Below, in pieces: positions 41,488-50,579 of a stretch of 64,000 nucleotides of DNA (positions are counted from its first letter, which is position 1; each line of letters begins with the position of its first letter). The notes beneath the pieces were generated by a model that ran no database searches, was not told where the DNA came from, and saw only the letters and a program-made list of their open reading frames with translations. The DNA lies in contig NZ_PEND01000009.1 of assembly GCF_002844195.1 (NCBI RefSeq), positions 62,001 through 126,000 on the forward strand, in the 5' to 3' direction. The stretch comes from Halegenticoccus soli (lineage in GTDB: Archaea; Halobacteriota; Halobacteria; Halobacteriales; Haloferacaceae). The position numbers and the translations under genes were made by a program.

Positions 41488-43087
41488 CCGCGCCCCCCTC
41501 GCCGCTGCTGGCGCTCTCCGAGGCCCCTGAACCGCCGGCTCCCACCGACTGCGCGCGGTTCAGGACGGTCCTGATCCAGTCGTCGAGGTCGTTCGCGGCG
41601 ACGCTCTCCCGCAGCGTCTGCATTCGCCGCCGCCGCTCCTCGACGGGCATCTCCAGCGCCGTCTCTATCGCGTCGGCGAACGACTCGGTGTCGTACGGTT
41701 CGACCGTCATCGCGTCCTCGCCGAGCTCCTCGTCCGCGCCGGCGAGGGTGCTCAGGAGCAGCACGCCGTCCTCGTCGATCTGCGCCGCGACGTACTCCTT
41801 GGCGACGAGGTTCATCCCGTCGCGGATGGGGCTGACGAGGGCGAGGTCGCTGTGCCGGTACATGCCGTACAGCTCCTCGTCGTCGAGGTGTTCGTCGATG
41901 TAGACGACCGGTCGCCAGTCGTCCGTCCCGAACCGGTCGTTGATCTCGGCGACCCGCGCCTCGACCTCCCGTCCGAGTTGCTGGTACGCCGGGATCGCCG
42001 ACCGGCTTTCGCTCGCCCGCTGGACGTAGGTGAACGTCCCGCGCCGCTCGGGGTGCGTCTCCCAGAACTGGGCGAGCGCGTCGAGCCGCTCCGGGATCCC
42101 CTTCGTGTAGTCGAGCCGATCGACGCCGACCGCGACCTGCGCGTCGGACGGGATGCCGAACCGCTCTTTGAACGACGACCAGAACGCCTCGTCGGCCTCG
42201 GCGCTCAGCCGCGCGATGCGGTCGGCGTCGACGCCCATCGGGAACGCCTCGACGACCGTCGTGTGACCGTCGTAGGTGACCTCTCCGGCGTCGAAATCGA
42301 CCGTCGCGCCGTCGAGACAGGCGTCGACGCTCTGGAGGAAGTTCTCGCGGTACCGCTCGATGTGGAACCCGAGGAGATCGTTCGCCAGCAATCCCTCGAT
42401 CAGCTCGCGCCGCCGCGGGCAGACGCGGAACGTGTCCCACGCCGGCCACGGGATGTGCCAGAACTGCATCAGCGTGGTGCTCTCGGGCAGCGCCGACCGG
42501 GCGATCCGCGGGGCGAGCGCGAGGTGATAATCCTGAAACCAGACGAGCGAGGAGTCGCCCGCGGCGTCGACCACGACGTCGGCGAACGTCTCGTTGACGT
42601 CGCGGTACCGCTCCCAGTACGCCTCCTCGTACTCCATCTTGTCGACCAGGTCGTGGCACAGCGGCCAGAGCACCTGGTTGCTGAAGCCGTAGTAGTAGTC
42701 CTGGATCGCCCGCTCGTCGAGCCACACGCGTTCGAGCGTGTAGCTGGGGTCGTCCGGCGGTACCCGGACCCGGTTCTCCGCGTCGACGACGACCGGGTCG
42801 GCGTCCGCGTCGCCCCAGGCGATCCAGAGGCCGTCGATCTGCTGCATGACGCGGTCGAGCCCCGCCGTCAGACCGCCGACCGGCCGGTCGACCGTGATGT
42901 CGTTGCTCTCGTCGACGTAGTTGTGCCTGTACGGCTGCCGGTTCGAGACGACGACGAGGTCGCCCAATTCCTCCGACTCCGCGCCGGTTTCGCTGTCGCT
43001 TTCCGCACCCCTCCCCTCGTCGGCTTCGACGGGGAGCGAAACGTCGTGCTCCGCCGTCGAAGGTTGATTTGACCGTGTTGGTAACAT
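41477..43087 (-). CDS. otsA: trehalose-6-phosphate synthase
   Basis: GT20 glycosyltransferase joining NDP-glucose and glucose-6-phosphate. 536 residues. Conserved 'DLVVVSNRQPYRHNY', 'VGGLTAGLDRVMQ', 'SLVWFQDYHLALAPRIAR', 'FWHIPWPAWDTFRVCPRR', 'VGVDRLDYTKGIPERL' and 'LVSPIRDGMNLVAKEYVAAQ' (each a family landmark). An acidic N-terminal 40 residues is haloarchaeal. It lies 2 bases after the 137-residue protein and overlaps otsB. Confidence 0.96.
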   Translation of the reverse strand: MLPTRSNQPSTAEHDVSLPVEADEGRGAESDSETGAESEELGDLVVVSNRQPYRHNYVDESNDITVDRPVGGLTAGLDRVMQQIDGLWIAWGDADADPVVVDAENRVRVPPDDPSYTLERVWLDERAIQDYYYGFSNQVLWPLCHDLVDKMEYEEAYWERYRDVNETFADVVVDAAGDSSLVWFQDYHLALAPRIARSALPESTTLMQFWHIPWPAWDTFRVCPRRRELIEGLLANDLLGFHIERYRENFLQSVDACLDGATVDFDAGEVTYDGHTTVVEAFPMGVDADRIARLSAEADEAFWSSFKERFGIPSDAQVAVGVDRLDYTKGIPERLDALAQFWETHPERRGTFTYVQRASESRSAIPAYQQLGREVEARVAEINDRFGTDDWRPVVYIDEHLDDEELYGMYRHSDLALVSPIRDGMNLVAKEYVAAQIDEDGVLLLSTLAGADEELGEDAMTVEPYDTESFADAIETALEMPVEERRRRMQTLRESVAANDLDDWIRTVLNRAQSVGAGGSGASESASSGEGGADGY

Positions 43088-43089
43088 AA

Positions 43090-43503
43090 TCAGTTACACG
43101 TCCGTCGCTCGGGTGTCTGTTCCACCGCCGGCCGGGCGGGATCGTCGGACCGCTCGAGGATCTCAACGAGTTCCCCGAACGGCACGCCCCCGCCCGGCTC
43201 GCCGCGCCGGAACGCCGCGTTGATTCGCTCCATCCAGCTGTACAGCGCGCGAACCGCCTCCTCTCTCGTCGCCACCCGTCGGAGCGGCTTGACGCTTCTC
43301 GCCTCCCCGGCGGACTGCCGGCACTGGAGCTTCCATCGGCAAACGCATCCCGAGCTGGGTGCCTCAGTCCCGTCGTCCGCCTTCACCGCTTCGACGGCGA
43401 ACCCGCTGTCGCCGTGGCGGAACCGGACCCCCTCATCGTCGGCCGGTGCCTCGACCCAGCCGGTCGGCACCTGACCGCGATTGAACTGCGTGATTGCGTT
43501 CAT
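43090..43503 (-). CDS. unknown protein heading the trehalose operon
   Basis: A 137-residue protein, MNAITQFNRGQVPTGWVEAP at the start, with an aromatic/acidic N-terminal half, 'SSGCVCRWKLQCRQ' (three Cys) and an amphipathic helix 'TREEAVRALYSWMERINAAF'. It ends 2 bases before otsA, so it is in the same transcript. It may be a small regulator of trehalose synthesis; no family recognised. A TATA-like TATATAC lies about 48 bases upstream. Confidence 0.6.
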   Translation of the reverse strand: MNAITQFNRGQVPTGWVEAPADDEGVRFRHGDSGFAVEAVKADDGTEAPSSGCVCRWKLQCRQSAGEARSVKPLRRVATREEAVRALYSWMERINAAFRRGEPGGGVPFGELVEILERSDDPARPAVEQTPERRTCN

Positions 43504-43911
43504 CCGCTATCGTTTACCACAGCCCAAGCGGGCATCCTGGTTGTGCTTGTATATACTACCTCTTTGTAACCTGGAACCCGGGATATCACCGGGTAGAAGA
43601 ACTTTCGGGCCGATATGACGTTGCGGCCGTGAGGAGAGTTGCCCCGACAGACCGTACGCGGTCGGTAACTCGCGGAGCCTCGCCCTCCTCGGCGAGCCGT
43701 GACTCGATCTCCGTGCCTTGTCGGTACCTGTCCGAAATCGCACACGCCCTGTCGCGCCGTCGGGCGTCGCGGGCCCGGGATCCGGCTTCGAAATCGGCGA
43801 CGGACGGCGAACCTGACGGTCGACGCGGACGGTTCTCCGTCCACGACGCTTCGCTGTGTGATATACATCGACAAACATTTATTGTATTACACGATTATGG
43901 AGATCATATCG
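43504..43911. other. intergenic region between the trehalose operon and the MATE gene
   Basis: About 408 bases with no supported gene. The left part carries AT-rich promoter-like sequence for the operon on the minus strand (around 43545-43565). A small hairpin ACCCGG-GATATCA-CCGGGT follows. The right end holds the MATE promoter with an AT-rich block ACATTTATTGTATTA (about 43875-43889). Confidence 0.45.
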
Positions 43912-45318
43912 ATGCTCGACCTTTCGAAAGAAGACATCACCGAAGGTCCCATCCCCCGCGCCCTCGTCCTCCTTGCGGCTCCACTCCTCGTGCAGAATCT
44001 GACGCAGGTGGTCCAGCAGGTCGTCGACGTTTTCTGGCTCGGTCGGCTCACGGGAACCGCGGCTCCGATCGCGGCGGTCGGGCTGAACTACCCGATCGTG
44101 AGCGTGCTCCTCGTCCTCGCAACCCTCGCCCCGTTCGTCGGCACGCAGGTGCTCGTCGCACAGCGGGTCGGCGGGAACGATCCCGACGGGGCCCGATCGA
44201 TCGCCGTCCACGGCGCGACCATGGGGCTCGTCTTCGGCGTCGCCGTCGGGATCGTCGCCTTCCTCGGGGCCGGTTCCATCGTCCGGGCGGTCGGTGCCGG
44301 CCCCGACATCGCCGACATGGCGACGGTGTACCTCGCGACCTTCGCGATCATGCTCCCGTTCGCCGGGGTCAGCGACGCTCTCGAAGCCGGGTTCATCGGC
44401 TGGGGCGACTCCCGCGCCGCCCTCTACGTCACGGTCGTCGCCGTCGCCGTCAACGTCGCGCTCGATCCGATTCTCATCTTCGGCTACGGCCCGATCGAAC
44501 CGATGGGGGTGCGGGGCGCGGCGCTCGCGACGGTGCTCGGGACGGCCGCCGGGGCCCTCCTCGCGGTCGGCATGGCGGTCGGCCCGCGCGACAGCCTCTC
44601 CGTCTCGGCCGCCGACCTCGACTTCGACGTCGAGACGCACCGCGCTATTCTCGACGTCGGCGGTCCGATCGTGGGCCAGCGCGTCGCGCAGGACGGCGTC
44701 CGCGTGCTCATGGTCGGCATCGTCGCCGCCGTCGGCGGCGCGGCGGGCCTCGCCGCCTACACGATCGGGGCCCGCGTCGCGAGCGTCGCGTTCATCCCCG
44801 CGACCGGCCTCCAGCAGGCCGCCCAGAGCGTCGTCGGTCAGAACCTCGGTGCGGCCAAACCCGACCGGGCGAGCGCCGCCACGTGGACCGGCGTCGCGCT
44901 CGCGGCCGGCGCGCTCACCGTCGTCGGCGGGGTACAGTGGTTGGTCCCCGAGGCGCTCGCGCGGCTGTTCGTCCCCGACGTCGGGTCGGCGGCCCTCTCG
45001 CTCACCGTCTCGTACCTGCAGATCCTCGCGTACGGCTACTGGGCCATCGGCGCGACCTACCTCTTTCTCGCCGGGTTCAACGGCGCGAGCAGGACGAAGA
45101 CGAGCATGGCCGTCTCGCTCGTCCAGTACTGGGTGGTCCGACTGCCGATCGCCGCCGTCGGGGCGTACGCGCTCGAACTCGGCGTCGTCGCGGTGTTCTG
45201 GGCGGTGACGCTCTCGAACGTCGCGGCGGCGCTCGGTGCCGGGGCGTACTACTACTACACGACGCGCGACGGCATGCTCGAACGCGCCGCCGAGCGGGCC
45301 GGCCCGGTCGCCGACTGA
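43912..45318 (+). CDS. MATE family multidrug/metabolite exporter
   Basis: Twelve-helix cation-coupled exporter, 468 residues. The N-terminus 'LDLSKEDITEGPIPRALVLL' and 'LTQVVQQVVDVFWLGRLTG' is the usual MATE start; 'TGLQQAAQSVVGQNLGA' is the conserved repeat motif (residues about 300-317). ATG 43912 is chosen because the AT-rich element centred near 43882 is about 30 bases upstream; ATG 43897 in frame would add five residues. No partner regulator adjacent; substrate unknown. Confidence 0.9.
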   Translation: MLDLSKEDITEGPIPRALVLLAAPLLVQNLTQVVQQVVDVFWLGRLTGTAAPIAAVGLNYPIVSVLLVLATLAPFVGTQVLVAQRVGGNDPDGARSIAVHGATMGLVFGVAVGIVAFLGAGSIVRAVGAGPDIADMATVYLATFAIMLPFAGVSDALEAGFIGWGDSRAALYVTVVAVAVNVALDPILIFGYGPIEPMGVRGAALATVLGTAAGALLAVGMAVGPRDSLSVSAADLDFDVETHRAILDVGGPIVGQRVAQDGVRVLMVGIVAAVGGAAGLAAYTIGARVASVAFIPATGLQQAAQSVVGQNLGAAKPDRASAATWTGVALAAGALTVVGGVQWLVPEALARLFVPDVGSAALSLTVSYLQILAYGYWAIGATYLFLAGFNGASRTKTSMAVSLVQYWVVRLPIAAVGAYALELGVVAVFWAVTLSNVAAALGAGAYYYYTTRDGMLERAAERAGPVAD

Positions 45319-45450
45319 TCGTCGAGATCGGTCGGATCGACGCTCCACTCGAACCGGCCGTCCGCGAAGGAAACGCCTTTGGCGCCGTAGGTCCCGGTTG
45401 CTCCTGATGACCGCGTCCCCCCCGCATCCGGTTCGGACGGTGATACCCGA

Positions 45451-47784
45451 ATGAAGGTGGCAGAGGCCGTCCCCGAGTTCGCTGACGCCTTCGGCTTCGA
45501 CGAGTTCAACCGGATGCAGCGGGAGGCGCTGCCGGCGGTCCTCGACGGCGGGGAGAACATCGTCGCCAGCGCCCCGACCGCGAGCGGGAAGACCGCGCTC
45601 GCGGAGCTGGCGATCTGCCGCTGTCTCCGGGACGGCGGCACGGCGCTCTTCGTCGCGCCGATGCGGGCGCTGACGAACGAGAAGGAAAGCGAGTGGGAGC
45701 GGTTCGAGAGTCTCGGCTACTCCGTCTACGTCGTCACCGGCGAGCGCGATCTCAACCCGCGCCGCGCCGAGCGCGCGGACATCCTCGTGATGACCCCCGA
45801 GAAGACCGACTCCGCGACGCGCAAGCACGACTCGGGCCGCTACTCGTTCATCGCGGACGTCGACTGCTGCGTCATCGACGAGGTCCACCTCCTCGACTCC
45901 GAAAAGCGCGGGGGCGTCCTCGAAGCCACCGTCTCGCGCCTGCGGCGGATCTGCGACCCCCGGATCGTCGCGCTCTCCGCGACGATGCCGAACATCGACG
46001 ACGTCGCGGAGTGGCTCGACGCGCCGCCGGAGGCCACGTTCGCCTTCGGCGACGAGTACCGCCCCGTCGACCTCCACGCGGGCGTCAAGACGTACAGCCA
46101 CGGGGAGAACTCCTTCGCGGACAAGTACCGCCGCCTCTACCGGGCGCTGGACCTCGCGGAGCCGCACATCCGCGACGGCGGTCAGGCGCTCGTGTTCGTC
46201 TCCTCGCGGCAGGACGCCGTCATGGCCGCCGCGAAGGCCCGCGACGAGCTGGCCGAGCGCGACGTGCCGATCGGCGCCCGCGGCGACTACGACTTCCACA
46301 CCGAGGCGAAGGAGCTGGCGAACGACAGCCTCCGGAAGGCCGTCCTCGACGGGGTCGCGTTCCACCACGCCGGGCTCTCGAAAGCCGACCGCGACAGGGT
46401 CGAGGCGTGGTTCCGCGAGGGCAAGGTGCAGCTCCTCTTTTCCACGTCGACGCTCGCGTGGGGCGTGAACCTCCCGGCCCGCTGCGTCGTCATCCGGGAC
46501 ACGAAGTACCACGATCCGCTGGAGGGCGACGTCGACATCAGCCCGCTCGACGTGCTGCAGATGCTCGGGCGCGCCGGGCGGCCGGGCTACGACGACGTCG
46601 GCTACGGCTGGGTCGTCTGCGACCGCGCGGACGCCGACAAGTACCGGCGGCTCCTCCGGGAGGGCACGGAGATCGAGTCGCGGCTCGCCGAGGACCTCGA
46701 CTCGCACCTGAACGCCGAGATCGCGATGGGGACCATCCGCGACCTCGACGACGTGATGTCGTGGCTGGAGACGACGTTCTACTACGTCCGGGCGAAGAGC
46801 GAACCGGACGCCTACGACTTCGACGGCCTCCGCGACCGGGTGCGCGAGACGCTCGAAACGCTCGTCGACCGCGGGTTCGTCGAGACGGACGCGGACCTCG
46901 GGGTCGACGCCACCGGGCTCGGCCGCCTCGCCTCGAAGTACTACCTCCGGCTGGAGACGGCGGCCCGGTTCCACGCGCTGGCGGAGCGCAAACGGATCGC
47001 CGTCGGGGACGTGCTCGAAGCGGTCGCGGGCGCGGCGGAGTTCGACAGCGTCTCCGCCCGCCAGTCCGAGCAGGACGCCGTCGAGTCGGTGCTCGGGAGG
47101 GAGACCGACCTCGAGAACGGCCACCGGAAGGTGCTCGCCATCCTCCGGGCGAGCATGACGGGATCGACCCCGGCGGACCTCCGGAGCGACGCGTGGGTCA
47201 TCCGGCAGAACGCGCTGCGGCTCCTCGCGGCGCTCCGGGAGTTCCTCGACCGCTTCGCCGGCCCGCGCGCGGCGAACCTCGCCCGCCGCGTCGAAGCCCG
47301 CGTCGAGCACGGCGTCAGCCGCGACGCGGTCGGGCTGACCGCGATCGACGGCATCGGGGCCGGCCGCGCGAGCACGCTCTCGACCGGCGGACTCGCCACC
47401 CCGGCGGACGTGATCGACGCCGGGGCCGACGAACTGGTCCGGGCGGGGATGTCCCGCGGCGTCGCCGAACGCGTCGTCGAGCGGGCGCGCGAACTCCCCC
47501 GGATCGCCGTCGAGTGGGGGTCGTTCCCCGACCGGATCGCCCGCGGCGAGAGCGAGATGCGCGAGGTGACGGTGCGGAACGTCGGCGGCGGCGCGCGGGC
47601 CGGCGTTCGCGTGACGGTCAACGGCGTGGAGATGAGCGAGAAGACGACGTACCTCTCGGACGCGACGACGGTCCCGGTCGGGGTGTTCGGCGCGCAGGAC
47701 GAACTGGAGTTCGCCGTCGAGGTCGCGTTCCCCGACCTGCCGCTCCTGCCGTTCGTCGAGTCGAGGACGGTCGCCGTGACGTGA
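45451..47784 (+). CDS. Ski2/Hel308-like superfamily 2 helicase
   Basis: A 777-residue ATP-dependent helicase. Q-like motif 'FNRMQREALPAVL', Walker A 'APTASGKT' (Lys47), DExH box 'DEVH' (143-146), motif III 'ALSATMP', motif VI 'QMLGRAGRPG'. A winged helix and ratchet domain (about 380-560) follow. A helix-hairpin-helix around residue 631 ('AIDGIGAGRAS') and a beta-sandwich tail (about 702-777, 'EVTVRNVGGGARAGVRVTV') complete it. The arrangement resembles the Sec63-type tail of Brr2/Ski2 helicases. Canonical Hel308 acts on stalled replication forks; this may be a paralogue with a different job. Confidence 0.88.
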   Translation: MKVAEAVPEFADAFGFDEFNRMQREALPAVLDGGENIVASAPTASGKTALAELAICRCLRDGGTALFVAPMRALTNEKESEWERFESLGYSVYVVTGERDLNPRRAERADILVMTPEKTDSATRKHDSGRYSFIADVDCCVIDEVHLLDSEKRGGVLEATVSRLRRICDPRIVALSATMPNIDDVAEWLDAPPEATFAFGDEYRPVDLHAGVKTYSHGENSFADKYRRLYRALDLAEPHIRDGGQALVFVSSRQDAVMAAAKARDELAERDVPIGARGDYDFHTEAKELANDSLRKAVLDGVAFHHAGLSKADRDRVEAWFREGKVQLLFSTSTLAWGVNLPARCVVIRDTKYHDPLEGDVDISPLDVLQMLGRAGRPGYDDVGYGWVVCDRADADKYRRLLREGTEIESRLAEDLDSHLNAEIAMGTIRDLDDVMSWLETTFYYVRAKSEPDAYDFDGLRDRVRETLETLVDRGFVETDADLGVDATGLGRLASKYYLRLETAARFHALAERKRIAVGDVLEAVAGAAEFDSVSARQSEQDAVESVLGRETDLENGHRKVLAILRASMTGSTPADLRSDAWVIRQNALRLLAALREFLDRFAGPRAANLARRVEARVEHGVSRDAVGLTAIDGIGAGRASTLSTGGLATPADVIDAGADELVRAGMSRGVAERVVERARELPRIAVEWGSFPDRIARGESEMREVTVRNVGGGARAGVRVTVNGVEMSEKTTYLSDATTVPVGVFGAQDELEFAVEVAFPDLPLLPFVESRTVAVT

Positions 47785-47788
47785 CGAC

Positions 47789-48427
47789 TCAGCCCAGAAG
47801 CTCCGCTCGCAGCTCCTCCGGTCCGTTCACCACGACGTCCGCGGCCGAGAGGTCCGTCCCGGCGTTCGTCTCCGTCCGGTAGCCGACGACGTAAGCACCG
47901 GCGCGCGCCGCCGACAGCGCGCCGTTGGTCGAGTCCTCCACGACGGTGCAGTCCTCGGGTTCGCGGCCGAGTTCCGCGGCCGCGTGCTCGTAGACGTGCG
48001 GCTGCGGCTTGCCGGGTTCGTCGATGTCCTCGGCGCTGAGCACGAGATCGAGCGGCCCGAGGTCGAAGCGGTCGACGACCGTCGCGATCCAGTCCGGCGG
48101 CGCGGAGGAGACGATCGCGATCGCGCGCCCCCGGTCGCGGAGGTCCTCGCAGAGGTCGGGGAACCCGTCCATGAGCGTCACCTTCTCGCCGTAGATCTCC
48201 GTCGCGGTCCGGTCGTAGAGGTCGATGAACTCGGCGCGCTCGACGACGAGTTCGTAGTTCTCGTCGAGGTAGTCGTGGATCTCGCGGTAGTTCATCCCGG
48301 TTATCTCGTCGTTGTCGGGGCGGGCGTCGGCGAGCGTTTCGGGAAAGAGCGTCGCCTCCTCGAACTCGTGCCAGTAGTCCTCGGAGTTGACGATGACGCC
48401 GTCCATGTCGAAGAGCACTGCGTCCAT
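47789..48427 (-). CDS. HAD family phosphatase (beta-phosphoglucomutase-like)
   Basis: A 212-residue HAD enzyme with a helical cap: motif I 'LFDMDGVIVNSE' (Asp8, Asp10), cap residues 20-85, motif II 'IVSSAPP', Lys in 'PGKPQPHVYEHAA', motif IV 'VVEDSTNGALSA'. This pattern fits beta-phosphoglucomutase or a generic sugar-phosphate phosphatase. Convergent with the helicase gene (4 bases between stops). Substrate unassigned. Confidence 0.85.
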   Translation of the reverse strand: MDAVLFDMDGVIVNSEDYWHEFEEATLFPETLADARPDNDEITGMNYREIHDYLDENYELVVERAEFIDLYDRTATEIYGEKVTLMDGFPDLCEDLRDRGRAIAIVSSAPPDWIATVVDRFDLGPLDLVLSAEDIDEPGKPQPHVYEHAAAELGREPEDCTVVEDSTNGALSAARAGAYVVGYRTETNAGTDLSAADVVVNGPEELRAELLG

Positions 48428-48805
48428 GTGGCTGGCCGCCTCTTGGAGGATGAACGGTAAAGGTGTTCAGGCCGTTTCGGCCGGTCCGACGCCGGATCCG
48501 GTCGAACCCCACACCCGATCGGAGCGCTTCCGACGTCGCGTCCGGCGGCTAATCGACGCCTACCGCGCGACCGACGGTTCCGGCCGCGAGCCGCGGCCGA
48601 AACGCGGTCGTCTCGGGCCGCGACGACGTCACTCGTTCATACTTTACAGAGTTATATCATATTCATCACACCATAACAATAAGTCAAGAGCGAAGAGAAC
48701 AACGTGGACTCTCGACCGACCGTCGAGCACGCTCGACCGCCGAGGCCGGCCCCTCGACGGTGGCCTTCGCCGCCCCCGGCGATGCGGTCACACCGCCTCA
48801 CAGCA
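48428..48805 (+). other. intergenic region with the Pro/Gln-rich gene promoter and long 5' leader
   Basis: About 378 bases with no supported gene. The AT-rich block around 48645-48680 contains AGAGTTATATC, a likely TATA. The chosen start at 48806 is about 125 bases beyond the predicted transcription start, so a structured leader is likely. Inverted repeats CCGTCGAG (48720-48727) and CTCGACGG (48754-48761) lie in it. Confidence 0.45.
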
Positions 48806-49639
48806 ATGACACCCACACGCTCCCCCACGGTCCTTTCGATCGCACTGCTCTGCGTCGCGCTGGCGGTCGCTCCCGCGGCCGTCGCGGCCGATTCCCACGG
48901 AGACGACGGTCTCGACGGGCGCTCGACTCCGGCCGAGCCCGTCGACCCGTCCGTCGAGGTCGACGGGCCGCCGTCGGACGCCGCGGCGTTCCAGCAGTCG
49001 CAGCCGAACGCCTCGAACGCGACCCGGGGCGCGAACGCGAACCCTTCCCAGCAGGCGCAACCGGCGAGGCAACAGCAGCAGCCGACGCAGCAACCGCAGC
49101 AGCCCCAGCAGCCGCAACGGACTCAACGACCCCAGCAACCGCAGCAACCGCAATCGCCAGAACAACCGCAGCAGCCGACGCAGCAACCGCAACCACAGCA
49201 ACCGACCCAGCCGCCGCAGCAACCGACGCAGCAGCCGCAACCAACGCCGACTCCGTCCCCGACGCAGCAACCCCAGCAACCTCAGCAACCGCAGCAACCT
49301 CAGCAACCCCAGCAACCCCAGCAACCCCAGCAGCCGACACAGCAACCGCAACCACAGCAACCCCAGCAACCGCAACAAACGCCGACACCGACTTCGACGC
49401 CGACCCCCACGCCCACTCCGACACCCACACCGACGCCGACCCCCTCACCGACTCCCACGCCGACGGCGACGGACGCGCCGCAGTCGGGCGCGGTCGGCGG
49501 TGAGGACTCGGTCGGGTCGGACACGGTCACGCCCACGGGCGCCGAACGGAACGACCTCGGCGTCGCCGCGCTGATCCTGCCGCTGCTGTTCGGCGGTCTC
49601 CTGGCGGCGCTCATCGCCGTCGGGACGCGGCGACCCTGA
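48806..49639 (+). CDS. Pro/Gln-rich surface protein with signal peptide and C-terminal anchor
   Basis: A 277-residue protein. Residues 1-27 form a Sec-type signal peptide (hydrophobic core 'IALLCVALAVAPAAVA'). After an acidic stretch, residues about 72-210 are almost entirely Pro, Gln and Thr ('QQPQQPQQPQ' units, then 'TPTPTPTPTP'), a stiff extended rod. The C-terminus has a membrane helix 'ALILPLLFGGLLAALIAVG' then basic 'TRRP'. This is the layout of an S-layer-anchored stalk or adhesin. Start at ATG 48806 gives the signal peptide; ATG 48782 and GTG 48704 are in frame. The pure repeat means the length likely varies between strains. Confidence 0.8.
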   Translation: MTPTRSPTVLSIALLCVALAVAPAAVAADSHGDDGLDGRSTPAEPVDPSVEVDGPPSDAAAFQQSQPNASNATRGANANPSQQAQPARQQQQPTQQPQQPQQPQRTQRPQQPQQPQSPEQPQQPTQQPQPQQPTQPPQQPTQQPQPTPTPSPTQQPQQPQQPQQPQQPQQPQQPQQPTQQPQPQQPQQPQQTPTPTSTPTPTPTPTPTPTPTPSPTPTPTATDAPQSGAVGGEDSVGSDTVTPTGAERNDLGVAALILPLLFGGLLAALIAVGTRRP

Positions 49640-49695
49640 CCTCGCGGTCGCGCGCCGCCGAACGTTTAGGTACGATGACGGGACCAGCGCGTCCC

Positions 49696-50436
49696 ATGAG
49701 CGACACGATGAGCGTCTTCGCGGGCGAGTGTACGACCACCTTCGAGGGCTCGCGCGAACGGACGCAGCGAGGCTCAGTGGTCGTCGTCGTGAAGCCCGAC
49801 AAGACGGTACTGGTCCACGACGCCGACGGCTACCAGCCGGTCGCGTGGCTCACCCGGCCCGACACGGTCACCGTCGAGACCGCGGGTGAGGGGTTCGGAA
49901 TCACCGCGCGGGCGGGCGACCAGACGCTGCGGGTCGTCTCGCACGAGTCGGCCGGCCGCGCCGACTACCCGGTGTCGGAGGCCGGCGTCCCCGTCGGCCG
50001 GTGTCCCGACTGCCGCGGCGCGCTCGTCCGGACCGGCGGCGACGTGGCCTGCCTCGGCTGCGGCGACCGCTACGGCCTCCCCGCGGGCGCGACGGTGCTC
50101 GAAGATGCCTGCGAGTCGTGCGGCCTGCCGCTGATGCGCGTCGACCGGGGGGCGACCTTCGAAGTCTGCGTCGACTACGCCTGCGACCCGCTCGACGAGG
50201 CGGTCCGAGAGCGGTTCGACCGCGCGTGGTCCTGCCCGGACTGCGGCGAGGATCTCCGGATCATCCGCGCTCGCGGCCGCCTCCTGGCCGGGTGCGACGC
50301 GTACCCCGACTGCGAGACGGCGTTTTCGCTCCCGTCCGGCGTCGTCGCCGGCGAGTGCGCGTGCGGTCTGCCCGCGTTCGAGACCGCGGCCGGTCGGCGC
50401 TGCCTCGACGGCGCGTGTCAACGGTTCGAGGGATGA
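49696..50436 (+). CDS. NucS-like N-terminal domain plus four zinc ribbons
   Basis: A 246-residue predicted nucleic-acid-binding protein. The N-terminal part 'MSVFAGECTTTFEGSRERTQ' to about residue 90 resembles the NucS/DUF91 N-terminal domain. Four zinc-binding modules follow: CPDC...CLGC, CESC...CVDYAC, CPDC...CDAYPDC and CACG...CLDGAC. The last three look like topoisomerase-type C4 ribbons. No nuclease domain is visible, so this is a binding protein rather than NucS endonuclease. ATG 49696 is chosen to begin just before the conserved domain. It heads a cluster with endA and trpS. Confidence 0.8.
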   Translation: MSDTMSVFAGECTTTFEGSRERTQRGSVVVVVKPDKTVLVHDADGYQPVAWLTRPDTVTVETAGEGFGITARAGDQTLRVVSHESAGRADYPVSEAGVPVGRCPDCRGALVRTGGDVACLGCGDRYGLPAGATVLEDACESCGLPLMRVDRGATFEVCVDYACDPLDEAVRERFDRAWSCPDCGEDLRIIRARGRLLAGCDAYPDCETAFSLPSGVVAGECACGLPAFETAAGRRCLDGACQRFEG

Positions 50437-50579
50437 CGGGAGGGCCGCCGCGCGGGCGGACCGCCGCACCGACGGATCGCTGTGCCGGCGGACCGCGACG
50501 TCGACCTACCGCGCCGCCTGCTGTCGATTCGCGTCGCCGTACCGCAGTCCCTATGTCGACCCCGCCCCGCTCATCACTC

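Noticed and set aside
43879-47310. Very long open frame on the minus strand opposite the MATE and helicase genes (over 1100 codons).
   Set aside because: It is antisense to two well-recognised proteins and has the Arg/Asp/Val-rich composition of GC-biased shadow frames, with no domain.
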